Positions 1 through 6,654 of a DNA stretch of 8,331 bases are shown piece after piece. The position numbers were made by a program, and so were the translations under genes. The stretch is taken from contig URYO01000045.1 of the NCBI GenBank assembly GCA_900552195.1, positions 1 through 8,331 of the forward strand, in the 5' to 3' direction. Below the pieces are notes generated by a model. The model did not search any database, had not been told where the DNA came from, and saw only the letters and a program-made list of their open reading frames with translations. Numbering within the stretch: the stretch's first letter is position 1; each line of letters opens with the position of its first letter. The DNA is from an uncultured Sutterella sp. GTDB taxonomy: Bacteria; Pseudomonadota; Gammaproteobacteria; Burkholderiales; Burkholderiaceae_F.

Positions 1-1968
1 AAGGGAGAGTTGATAATCTTCACGCCCTCTACCCGTACATTCTTGCAACGGATGGGATGTATGAAAGGGGGACGGAACGCGATTGATCAGTGCCATCAGA
101 AGGGAATCAAAGGCATCGTTGTTATCAGCGCCGGATTTAAGGAAACAGGGGCCGCCGGCGCCGAACTCGAAGCTGAGCTCGTAGCCAAGATTCGCGAATA
201 CGACATGACTTGCGTCGGACCGAACTGCCTCGGCGTTGTCAACACAGATCCGAAATTCAGACTCGATGCCTGCTTTGCCGAATCTCTGCCCGTTCGCGGT
301 GATATCGGCTTCGTCTCCCAGTCCGGCGCTTTGGGCGGCGGTATCCTGAACATCCTGCAGGATTTAAATTTAGGTTTCGCTCAATTTATTTCTATCGGCA
401 ACCAGGCCGATGTCAACGCTGATTCCGCGATCGAGTACTGGGAAAATGTCGACGACGTCAAACAGATTCTTCTCTACATGGAATCTATCGCCGATCCGAA
501 ACGCTTCCGCACCCTGGCTTCCCGCACGACCAAGAAAAAACCGATCATTGCACTGAAAGCCGGCCGGAGCGCGGCCGGGGCCTCTGCCGCTTCGTCTCAC
601 ACCGGTTCGTTAGCCGGCGCCGATAAAGCGGCCGATGCATTACTCAAACAGTCCGGAGTAATCCGCGAGTTTTCTCTCCAGGACCTCTTTAACACTGCAA
701 AAGTGTTCAGCCACTGCCCGATTCCTAACGGTAACAGAGTCGCGATCGTAACCAATTCCGGCGGTCCCGGAATTATGGCCACCGACGCGGTTTGCGAGCA
801 CGGAATGGAAATGGCACAGCTTTCTGATCAGACCAAAGAAGCTCTTCGCTCCTTCCTGCCGGCAGCAGCCTCCGTTAAGAATCCGGTCGACATGATCGCG
901 TCAGCTCCGCTGGAACACTATAAAAAGACATTGGAAACGGTGCTCGCTGACGACGGCGTTGATATGGTCGCCGTCATTTACCTGCCCTTCCTCGGTCTTA
1001 AAGATATTGATGTCGCCAAAGCCGTCATGGAAATCCGCACCGCTCATCCCGACAAACCCATCGTCGGCGTCTTCATGACAAAGAATGAATTCTTTGCACA
1101 CCTTTCCGAGACAGAGGTTAACGTTCCTTTCTTCATGTTTGCCGAACAGGCTGTGGAAGGTTTGGCTCGTTTGAACCAGCAGCGTCTCTGGCGCGAACGC
1201 ACCGAAACCCCTGCACCCCGCTTTTCTGTTGACACCGAAGCCGTCGAAGCTGTCTTCAAGCAGGCCGCTGCTGATAATCGCGTGCAGCTCACAACCGGCG
1301 AGTCTCTCCAGGTTCTCGCTGCTTACGGCATCCGTGTCTGCAGAGACGGCGAAGCCAAAAATGCCGATGAAGCCGTCGCTTTAGCCGACAAGATCGGTTA
1401 CCCGGTTGTAATGAAGCTCAACTCCAAGAAAATTTCTCATAAAACCGACGTCGGCGGTGTGCGTGTAGGTATCAAGGACGCAGCTCAGCTCCGTGCTGAA
1501 TTTGCGGATCTCGTGAATAAACTCACGGAAAAAGGTCTTATGGACGGCTTTGAAGGCGTCATTATCCAGGAAATGGTCAAGAGCGACCGTGAGATGGTCT
1601 GCGGCTGCGCCAAGGATCCTCAGTACGGCCAGATGATGATGTTCGGATTAGGCGGCGTATTTGTTGAAGTCATGAAAGACGTGACTTTCCGCCTCGTGCC
1701 TCTCACCGTCGAGGATGCCTCCGACATGATCCGCTCTGTAAAAGCCTATAAACTTCTCGCCGGAGCCCGAGGGGCAGTTCCTGCACAGATGAACAAGGTC
1801 GAAGAGACATTACTTCGTTTGTCTCAGCTCGTTGAAGATTTTGCTTTCATCGATGAACTCGATATCAACCCCTTAATGATCAGTGATAAGGACGGCGAGC
1901 CTATCGCAGTTGACGGAAGAATCAAATTTAATGCGACAGAAGCGCTCGTTGCTTTGTCGATTGCCTAA
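1..1968 (+). CDS. Acyl-CoA synthetase (ADP-forming), fused alpha-beta type, 5' partial
   Basis: The frame is open to the left edge, so the true start lies outside the window. Numbering below counts the TTG at position 10 as residue 1. The family interconverts acyl-CoA + ADP + Pi and acid + CoA + ATP in the cytoplasm. Visible domains are the tail of the CoA-binding Rossmann domain (to about residue 85, ending GPNCLG), two succinyl-CoA-synthetase-like domains (about 95-235 and 240-385), and a C-terminal ATP-grasp domain (about 430-645). The SHTGSLAG motif holds the expected phosphorylated histidine, H197 (codon 598-600). HKTDVGG holds the second conserved histidine, H477 (codon 1438-1440). GLGGVFVEV and DINPLM are typical of the ATP-grasp part. 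There is no C-terminal acetyltransferase domain. Fused family members run about 700 residues, so roughly 65-75 codons are missing. The first 25 codons fit the family poorly (see findings). The gene lies 25 nt before porG and probably consumes the acyl-CoA made by the oxidoreductase. The substrate is undetermined. Confidence 0.93.
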   Translation, partial: KGELIIFTPSTRTFLQRMGCMKGGRNAIDQCHQKGIKGIVVISAGFKETGAAGAELEAELVAKIREYDMTCVGPNCLGVVNTDPKFRLDACFAESLPVRGDIGFVSQSGALGGGILNILQDLNLGFAQFISIGNQADVNADSAIEYWENVDDVKQILLYMESIADPKRFRTLASRTTKKKPIIALKAGRSAAGASAASSHTGSLAGADKAADALLKQSGVIREFSLQDLFNTAKVFSHCPIPNGNRVAIVTNSGGPGIMATDAVCEHGMEMAQLSDQTKEALRSFLPAAASVKNPVDMIASAPLEHYKKTLETVLADDGVDMVAVIYLPFLGLKDIDVAKAVMEIRTAHPDKPIVGVFMTKNEFFAHLSETEVNVPFFMFAEQAVEGLARLNQQRLWRERTETPAPRFSVDTEAVEAVFKQAAADNRVQLTTGESLQVLAAYGIRVCRDGEAKNADEAVALADKIGYPVVMKLNSKKISHKTDVGGVRVGIKDAAQLRAEFADLVNKLTEKGLMDGFEGVIIQEMVKSDREMVCGCAKDPQYGQMMMFGLGGVFVEVMKDVTFRLVPLTVEDASDMIRSVKAYKLLAGARGAVPAQMNKVEETLLRLSQLVEDFAFIDELDINPLMISDKDGEPIAVDGRIKFNATEALVALSIA

Positions 1969-1979
1969 CAATTTATAAA

Positions 1980-1987
1980 AAAGGAAG
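1980..1987 (+). promoter_or_regulatory. Ribosome binding site supporting the GTG start of the gamma subunit
   Basis: A purine-rich AAAGGAAG follows an A/T-rich spacer and ends 6 nt before GTG at 1994. This supports the GTG start, as does the fact that the expected N-terminal sequence FQIRLHGRGGQG begins directly after it. The next in-frame ATG is about 20 codons downstream, inside the conserved domain, so it would be too late. Confidence 0.7.
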
Positions 1988-1993
1988 ATAACA

Positions 1994-2566
1994 GTGTTCC
2001 AAATCAGATTACACGGCCGCGGCGGTCAGGGTGTCGTGACTTCAGCAGAAATGCTGTCGCTCGCAGCCTTTACCGAAGGCCATTACGCTCAAGCTTTCCC
2101 AAGTTTCGGCAGTGAACGTACCGGAGCACCGGTTGTCGCTTTCGCCCGCGTCAGCGACAAGCCGATTCGTCTTCGTGAGCCGATCATGGAACCCGATGCC
2201 GTTCTTATTCAGGACCGCACTCTGCTTGAAAGTGTGAACGTCTTCTCCGGCCTCACAGAAAATGCCTATGTTCTTCTGAACAGCTCCCAGTCACCTGAAG
2301 ATCTCGGTCTGGAAGACTTGGTTAACCGCCTGCCTAAGGGACACGTCATTACGCTGCCCGCGACTAAATTCGCCTTAGCCCGCATCGGCCGTCCCCTCCC
2401 CGGAGCCGCTATGCTTGCAGGCTTTGCCGCTCTGACCGGCAAACTCAAACTCGAAAGCGTCCAGCAGGCTTTCCAAACACGCTACAAGGGAAAAGTGGCT
2501 CAAGCTAACGCCGACGTTGCAGCGGATGCTTACTCCTTTGTTTTAGAAGCTAAGAATCGTTTATAA
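1994..2566 (+). CDS. porG: 2-oxoacid:acceptor oxidoreductase, gamma subunit (PorG type)
   Basis: This is the small gamma subunit of a multi-subunit thiamine-diphosphate 2-oxoacid:acceptor oxidoreductase, equivalent to domain III of the single-chain pyruvate:ferredoxin oxidoreductases. At 190 residues it has the usual length. The N-terminal signature HGRGGQGVVTSAEML (about residues 7-21) and the stretch FPSFGSERTGAPV (about 36-48) are hallmarks of the family. The subunit probably takes part in CoA binding and complex assembly and carries no cofactor motif of its own. The start is GTG with a good SD upstream. Its stop codon overlaps the SD of the next gene (AAAGGA at 2565-2570), which suggests coupled translation with porA. 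The pyruvate-type name follows overall resemblance; gamma subunits do not settle substrate. Confidence 0.92.
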   Translation: MFQIRLHGRGGQGVVTSAEMLSLAAFTEGHYAQAFPSFGSERTGAPVVAFARVSDKPIRLREPIMEPDAVLIQDRTLLESVNVFSGLTENAYVLLNSSQSPEDLGLEDLVNRLPKGHVITLPATKFALARIGRPLPGAAMLAGFAALTGKLKLESVQQAFQTRYKGKVAQANADVAADAYSFVLEAKNRL

Positions 2567-2578
2567 AGGATCGCCCCA

Positions 2579-3835
2579 ATGCTCAAACAAATTGAAGGCT
2601 CTTTAGGCGTCGCTGAGGCTGTGGCACTTTGCCGCCCTGAAATCATCTGCGCCTACCCGATTTCTCCTCAGACGCATATCGTCGAAAACCTCGGCGCTAT
2701 GGTCAAAAAAGGAACGCTTGAAAATTGCGAATTCTTAAACGTTGAAAGTGAATTCGCAGCGATGAGCGTGGCTATCGGCGGATCCGTCGCCGGCGGCCGT
2801 GCCTACACAGCCACTGCTTCCCAGGGGCTGCTTTATATGGCTGAAGCAGTTTACAACGCCTCCGGCCTCGGTCTTCCGATCGTCATGACCGTTGCCTCCC
2901 GCGCTATCGGTGCCCCGATTAACATTTGGAATGACCACTCCGATTCCATGAGTCAGCGTGACTGCGGCTGGATTCAGCTCTTTGCTGAAGACAACCAGGA
3001 AGCCGTTGACCTCCATATTCAGGCTTTCAAGATCGCCGAAGAACTCTCTTTGCCGGTCATGGTCTGTATGGACGGCTTCGTTCTGACGCATGCTTTCGAA
3101 AGAATGGATATTCCTTCTCAGGAGCAAGTTGACCAATTCCTTCCTCCTTACGATCCGCGCCAAAGCTTGGATCCGGAACAGCCGGTTTCTATCGGCGCGA
3201 TGGTCGGTCCCGAAGCGTTTACCGAAGTTCGTTACCTTGCTCATGCCCATCATCTGCAGGCACTCGGCGTGATCGACAGAGTCGCCGAAGAGTACAAAGA
3301 AATCACCGGCCGCAAGAGCGGCGGCCTGATTGACCTCTACCGTGCAGAAGATGCTGAAGTCATGGTCGTCGCCTTGGGCTCGGTCATCGGCACAATTAAA
3401 GACGTGATCGACGAGATGCGCGAAGACGGAAAGAAAGTCGGACTCCTCGGCATTAAATCTTATCGTCCCTTCCCTGCCGCAGAAGTTTTTGCTGCCCTCC
3501 AAGGCGCCAAGACAGCGGTCGTGATTGACCGTTCTCTTCAGGTCGGTATCGGAGGTGTTGTCACGGACGATGTCATCCGTTCAACTCGTAAACTCTCCGA
3601 CCTCGACATCTGCTGTGTCATCTCCGGTCTCGGCGGCCGCGCCATCACGAAACGCAGCCTGCACAAGGCCTTCGACGCTGCGCTTAAAGGTGAACTTCCG
3701 GAACTCACATTCCTGGATCTCGATAAAAAAGTCGTTGAGGACCAGCTGAAGCACGAACAAGAAGAACGCCACTCCGGCCCGATGGCCGAAGCCATTGTTA
3801 AGGCCGTTGCCGACCTTCACAAAGGAGATCTCTAA
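2579..3835 (+). CDS. porA: 2-oxoacid:acceptor oxidoreductase, alpha subunit (PorA type)
   Basis: This alpha subunit carries the pyrimidine-binding domain for thiamine diphosphate and much of the substrate pocket (418 residues, family usually about 390-410). It catalyses oxidative decarboxylation of a 2-oxoacid with CoA, together with the beta subunit. Seen in sequence: YPISPQT (26-32) is the substrate-contact loop; VESE (55-58) has E58 placed like the cofactor-activating glutamate; TATASQGL (77-84); SRAIGAP has R108 at the carboxylate-binding arginine position; NIWNDHSDSMSQRD (115-128) is typical of PorA. A second domain (about 255-400) resembles the transketolase C-terminal domain. The start is ATG 12 nt after the porG stop, with SD AAAGGA. 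The YPISP loop has Ser where YPITP is common. Pyruvate is the default substrate call; 2-ketoisovalerate, 2-oxoglutarate or phenylglyoxylate-type acids are not excluded. Confidence 0.92.
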   Translation: MLKQIEGSLGVAEAVALCRPEIICAYPISPQTHIVENLGAMVKKGTLENCEFLNVESEFAAMSVAIGGSVAGGRAYTATASQGLLYMAEAVYNASGLGLPIVMTVASRAIGAPINIWNDHSDSMSQRDCGWIQLFAEDNQEAVDLHIQAFKIAEELSLPVMVCMDGFVLTHAFERMDIPSQEQVDQFLPPYDPRQSLDPEQPVSIGAMVGPEAFTEVRYLAHAHHLQALGVIDRVAEEYKEITGRKSGGLIDLYRAEDAEVMVVALGSVIGTIKDVIDEMREDGKKVGLLGIKSYRPFPAAEVFAALQGAKTAVVIDRSLQVGIGGVVTDDVIRSTRKLSDLDICCVISGLGGRAITKRSLHKAFDAALKGELPELTFLDLDKKVVEDQLKHEQEERHSGPMAEAIVKAVADLHKGDL

Positions 3836-3838
3836 GCC

Positions 3839-4900
3839 ATGAGCGAACATCAGATTAAGTTTTATCAGACCGGTACTTTCACGGTCGGCAACCGACTTCT
3901 CCAGCCTGACCAGAGAAGCGGACAAGCCAATATCGAAAGATATAACTCTTTGAACTCCGGCCACAGAGCTTGCCAGGGCTGCGGCGAAGCCTTGGGTGCC
4001 CGCTACGCGGTGGACGCAGCCATGCGCGCGACGGAAGGCCGCTTAATCGCTGCCAACGCCACCGGCTGTCTGGAAGTTTTCTCCACACCTTATCCGGAAA
4101 CCAGCTGGCAGCTTCCCTGGTTCCATTCCCTTTTCGGCAATACGGCTGCTGTTGGATCCGGTATGGCCGCGGTTGCCCGCGTCAAAGCCAAAAAATCCGG
4201 CAAACCGCTGGTTCGTGTGATTGCCCAGGGTGGCGACGGCGGTACAACTGATATCGGTTTCGGTTGCTTGTCCGGTATGTTCGAAAGAAACGACGACGTT
4301 CTTTACATCTGCTACGACAACGAGGGCTATATGAACACGGGCGTTCAGCGTTCGTCCGCTACGCCTCCGGCAGTCCGCACGGCAACCACACAGATTGTCG
4401 GCAAGCACCCCGGCAACGCCTTCGGTCAGGGCAAAGACGTTCCTCTGATCGCCATGGCTCACGGCATCCCTTACGTTGCCACCGCCACAATTGCTGACTT
4501 AAGAGACTTGGAAAGAAAAGTTGCCAAAGCCATGACTTTCCACGGTGCCCGCTATATCCACATCTTGGTCCCATGCCCGCTCGGCTGGGGAGCCAAATCG
4601 GCCGACACCGTCAAACTGGCTCGCTTAGCTGTTGAAACCGGTCTCTTCCCGGTATTCGAATCTGAATACGGCGAGATCACCAAAGTCACTAAGATTCGCC
4701 AGCTCCAGCCGGTTGAAAATTACATGAAACTCCAGAAGCGCTACGCTCACCTCTTCGGACCGAAGGGTGACGCCGATGCCTTCGCTCGTATTCAGGCGAT
4801 CGCCCAAAGAAATATCAGAAGATTCGGCCTTCTCGGCGAGGAAGAACCTGAAATTATTCCGCCGTCTGTTCAGGCTGATGAACGAGCCGACAAAGTTTAA
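3839..4900 (+). CDS. porB: 2-oxoacid:acceptor oxidoreductase, beta subunit (PorB type), TPP and [4Fe-4S] binding
   Basis: This beta subunit holds the thiamine-diphosphate diphosphate/Mg site and the cluster next to it (353 residues, slightly long because of an N-terminal arm of about 40 residues and a charged tail). Four cysteines fit the known cluster ligands: C45 and C48 in CQGCGE, C77 in ATGC, and C246 in VPCPLGWG. The cofactor motif runs from GDGGTTDIG (132-140) to CYDNEGYMNTG (158-168), with D133, N161 and T167/N166 at Mg-ligand-like positions. QRSSATP follows, as in PorB. The start is ATG only 3 nt after the porA stop, with its SD (AAAGGAG, 3821-3827) inside the end of porA, so translation is likely coupled. 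Electrons leave this cluster for the ferredoxin domain, which here is supplied by the next gene. No separate delta ferredoxin gene is present in the run. Confidence 0.94.
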   Translation: MSEHQIKFYQTGTFTVGNRLLQPDQRSGQANIERYNSLNSGHRACQGCGEALGARYAVDAAMRATEGRLIAANATGCLEVFSTPYPETSWQLPWFHSLFGNTAAVGSGMAAVARVKAKKSGKPLVRVIAQGGDGGTTDIGFGCLSGMFERNDDVLYICYDNEGYMNTGVQRSSATPPAVRTATTQIVGKHPGNAFGQGKDVPLIAMAHGIPYVATATIADLRDLERKVAKAMTFHGARYIHILVPCPLGWGAKSADTVKLARLAVETGLFPVFESEYGEITKVTKIRQLQPVENYMKLQKRYAHLFGPKGDADAFARIQAIAQRNIRRFGLLGEEEPEIIPPSVQADERADKV

Positions 4901-4912
4901 GGATTAAATCCC

Positions 4913-6541
4913 ATGAAAAAACCTTTTGCTATCACATTAGATGTCGGTACCTCCTTGGAGAACCGTACCGGCTCTTGGAGAACGCTTCGTCCGACCTATG
5001 TCCACAAGCTTCCTCCCTGCAACCATCAGTGTCCTGCCGGAGAAGATATTCAGGGCTGGCTTTTCTACGCCGAAAGCGGCAATTACGAAAAAGCCTGGCG
5101 TCATTTAACCAAACGCAATCCTCTGCCCTCCTGCATGGGCCGCGTCTGCTACCACACCTGTGAAGGCGCCTGCAACCGCGGCAAGCTGGATGCTTCTGTC
5201 GGCATTAACTCTGTCGAACGGTTCCTCGGCGACAACGCTTTGGAAAACGGCTACAAGTTCGTCAAACCCGAACAGAAGACAGGTAAGAAAGTCTTGATCG
5301 TGGGCTCCGGCCCCGCTGGCCTTTCCGCCGCTTATCAGCTCGCGCTCAAGGGCCATGATGTCACGATCAAAGAGGGCAGTGCTGAGGCCGGCGGCATGAT
5401 GCGCTACGGTATTCCTAAGTACCGCCTGCCCCGCCGAGTGCTCGATCAGGAAATCGCCAGAATTCTTGATCTCGGCGTCAAACTCGAACTAAACACAACC
5501 GTCAAAGACATCAAAGAAGAACAGAAGGCTCATGGATATGATGCCGTCTTCCTCGCAGTCGGCGCCGGAATGGCAAAGAACGCCTATATCCCGGGCGGCG
5601 ACGCCAAACACATGCTTGACGCTGTATCCGTTCTCCGCTCCATGGAAGGTGAAGCAGAGCCTCTGCTCGGCCGTAAAGTGGTGGTCTACGGCGGCGGCAA
5701 TACGGCCATTGACGTTGCCCGCTCCGCGAAACGTATGGGTGCCGAACCTTTGATCATCTACCGCCGTACCCGCGAAAAGATGCCGGCTCATGACTTCGAA
5801 GTAGAAGAAGCGCTGCAGGAAGGCGTTTCCGTGAAATGGCTCTCCACCATTACGGAAGCAGAAAATCCGAAGGAAATCCGCATCGAGAAAATGGAACTCG
5901 ATGAGAACGGCAATCCTCAGCCTACTGGCGAATTCGAAACCGTCGAGGCTGATACCGTTGTTCTGGCCCTCGGTCAAAACGTCGACCAGAGCCTCATCGA
6001 TAAGATCCCCGGACTCGGCATCGAAAAAGGCGTTGTTAAAGTTGACCGCTTCATGAGAACCGGCGTCCCCGGCATCTACGCCGGAGGCGACATGGTTCCC
6101 GGAGACAGAAACGTCACTGTCGCCATCGGTCACGGCTATAAAGCTGCCTACGGTATTGACTGCTACCTGAAAGGCAAAGAACCGGTTGATCATCCGAAGA
6201 AAGAAATTGCTACCTTCGAAAGTCTCAATACCTGGTACTACTCCGACGCACCCAAGACAGTTCGTCCGATGCTCGACCTCGTCCGCCGTCAGAGCACCTT
6301 CGATGAAGTTCAGCACGGCCTAACGGAAGAAAACGCTCTGTTTGAAGCTCGCCGCTGCATGTCCTGCGGCAACTGTCTGCAGTGCGATAACTGCTACGGT
6401 GTGTGCCCTGATAACGCCGTGATTAAGACGGGTGACGACAACGTTCCCTACATCTTCAATTACGACTACTGCAAAGGCTGCGGCGTTTGCTCCAGCGAAT
6501 GCCCCTGCGGTGCAATCAAGATGGAGCCTGAATCCATCTAA
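4913..6541 (+). CDS. GltD-like FAD/NAD(P) oxidoreductase fused to a C-terminal 2x[4Fe-4S] ferredoxin domain
   Basis: This flavoprotein (542 residues) resembles the glutamate synthase small subunit but almost certainly does not make glutamate, because no large-subunit gene is present in the window. In order: an N-terminal cysteine-rich cluster domain (C36, C40, C74, C79, C83, C87); an FAD Rossmann motif GSGPAGLSAA (131-140); an NAD(P) motif YGGGNTAID (259-267) followed by YRRTREKMP, whose arginines suggest NADP(H); a second FAD motif YAGGD (389-393); then a PorD-like ferredoxin domain with C488/C491/C494/C498-P and C520/C523/C526/C530-P. Its SD overlaps the porB stop (TAAGGA, 4898-4903). By context it is the electron-output subunit, linking the oxidoreductase to NAD(P)+ or running in reverse. 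The closest described parallel I know is the NAD+-linked phenylglyoxylate oxidoreductase of Azoarcus, which includes a GltD-like subunit. Automated annotation as glutamate synthase beta chain would be misleading. Confidence 0.9.
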   Translation: MKKPFAITLDVGTSLENRTGSWRTLRPTYVHKLPPCNHQCPAGEDIQGWLFYAESGNYEKAWRHLTKRNPLPSCMGRVCYHTCEGACNRGKLDASVGINSVERFLGDNALENGYKFVKPEQKTGKKVLIVGSGPAGLSAAYQLALKGHDVTIKEGSAEAGGMMRYGIPKYRLPRRVLDQEIARILDLGVKLELNTTVKDIKEEQKAHGYDAVFLAVGAGMAKNAYIPGGDAKHMLDAVSVLRSMEGEAEPLLGRKVVVYGGGNTAIDVARSAKRMGAEPLIIYRRTREKMPAHDFEVEEALQEGVSVKWLSTITEAENPKEIRIEKMELDENGNPQPTGEFETVEADTVVLALGQNVDQSLIDKIPGLGIEKGVVKVDRFMRTGVPGIYAGGDMVPGDRNVTVAIGHGYKAAYGIDCYLKGKEPVDHPKKEIATFESLNTWYYSDAPKTVRPMLDLVRRQSTFDEVQHGLTEENALFEARRCMSCGNCLQCDNCYGVCPDNAVIKTGDDNVPYIFNYDYCKGCGVCSSECPCGAIKMEPESI

Positions 6542-6545
6542 CGGA

Positions 6546-6566
6546 TTTGACTTGAAGTAAGTCAAA
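6546..6566 (+). other. Small hairpin directly after the operon's last stop codon
   Basis: TTTGACTT (6546-6553) and AAGTCAAA (6559-6566) form a perfect 8-bp inverted repeat with a 5-nt loop, 4 nt after the stop of the flavoprotein gene. Its right arm shares three bases (6564-6566) with the left arm of the terminator that follows. It has no U-tract of its own, so it is not a terminator alone. It may stabilise the mRNA 3' end or simply stack on the terminator stem. Confidence 0.5.
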
Positions 6567-6605
6567 CGGTCGTGTTCCTCTTCCGGAACATGACCGTTTT
6601 TCTAT
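6564..6605 (+). terminator. Rho-independent terminator of the oxidoreductase operon
   Basis: The arms AAACGGTCGTGTTCC (6564-6578) and GGAACATGACCGTTT (6585-6599) pair over 15 positions with one G-U pair and a 6-nt loop. A T-run (6597-6601, then CTATTT) follows. It sits 22 nt after the stop of the last plus-strand gene, in the convergent gap before the marC stop. In the minus direction the stem is followed by only three Ts, so termination of the opposing transcript here would be weaker. Confidence 0.88.
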
Positions 6606-6654
6606 TTAAGCAGTGAGAAAGCTCAGAACTGCCGTTTTATGCTCTCGAGAGCTT

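Noticed and set aside
10..1968. TTG at position 10 as the real start of the synthetase
   Set aside because: The frame is open upstream to the edge and the CoA-binding domain would lack its first 65-75 residues, so the gene is simply cut by the window.
2735..3502. Long open frame of 255 codons on the minus strand opposite porA
   Set aside because: It lies wholly within the clear PorA coding sequence, has no recognisable domain or SD, and is a codon-bias shadow of the real gene.
3581..3964. Minus-strand open frame spanning the porA/porB junction
   Set aside because: It crosses two well-supported genes in the opposite direction, shows no domain, and has no space for independent expression signals.
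5489..6316. Open frame of 275 codons on the minus strand opposite the flavoprotein gene
   Set aside because: The plus strand carries intact FAD, NAD(P) and ferredoxin motifs through the same region. The antisense translation has family-less, low-complexity Phe/Val/Asp-rich content typical of a shadow frame.
4913..6541. Annotation of the flavoprotein as glutamate synthase small subunit (GltD)
   Set aside because: No glutamate synthase large-subunit gene is in the window, a PorD-like ferredoxin domain is fused at the C-terminus, and the gene is tightly placed after porGAB, all pointing to an electron-transfer role for the oxidoreductase.
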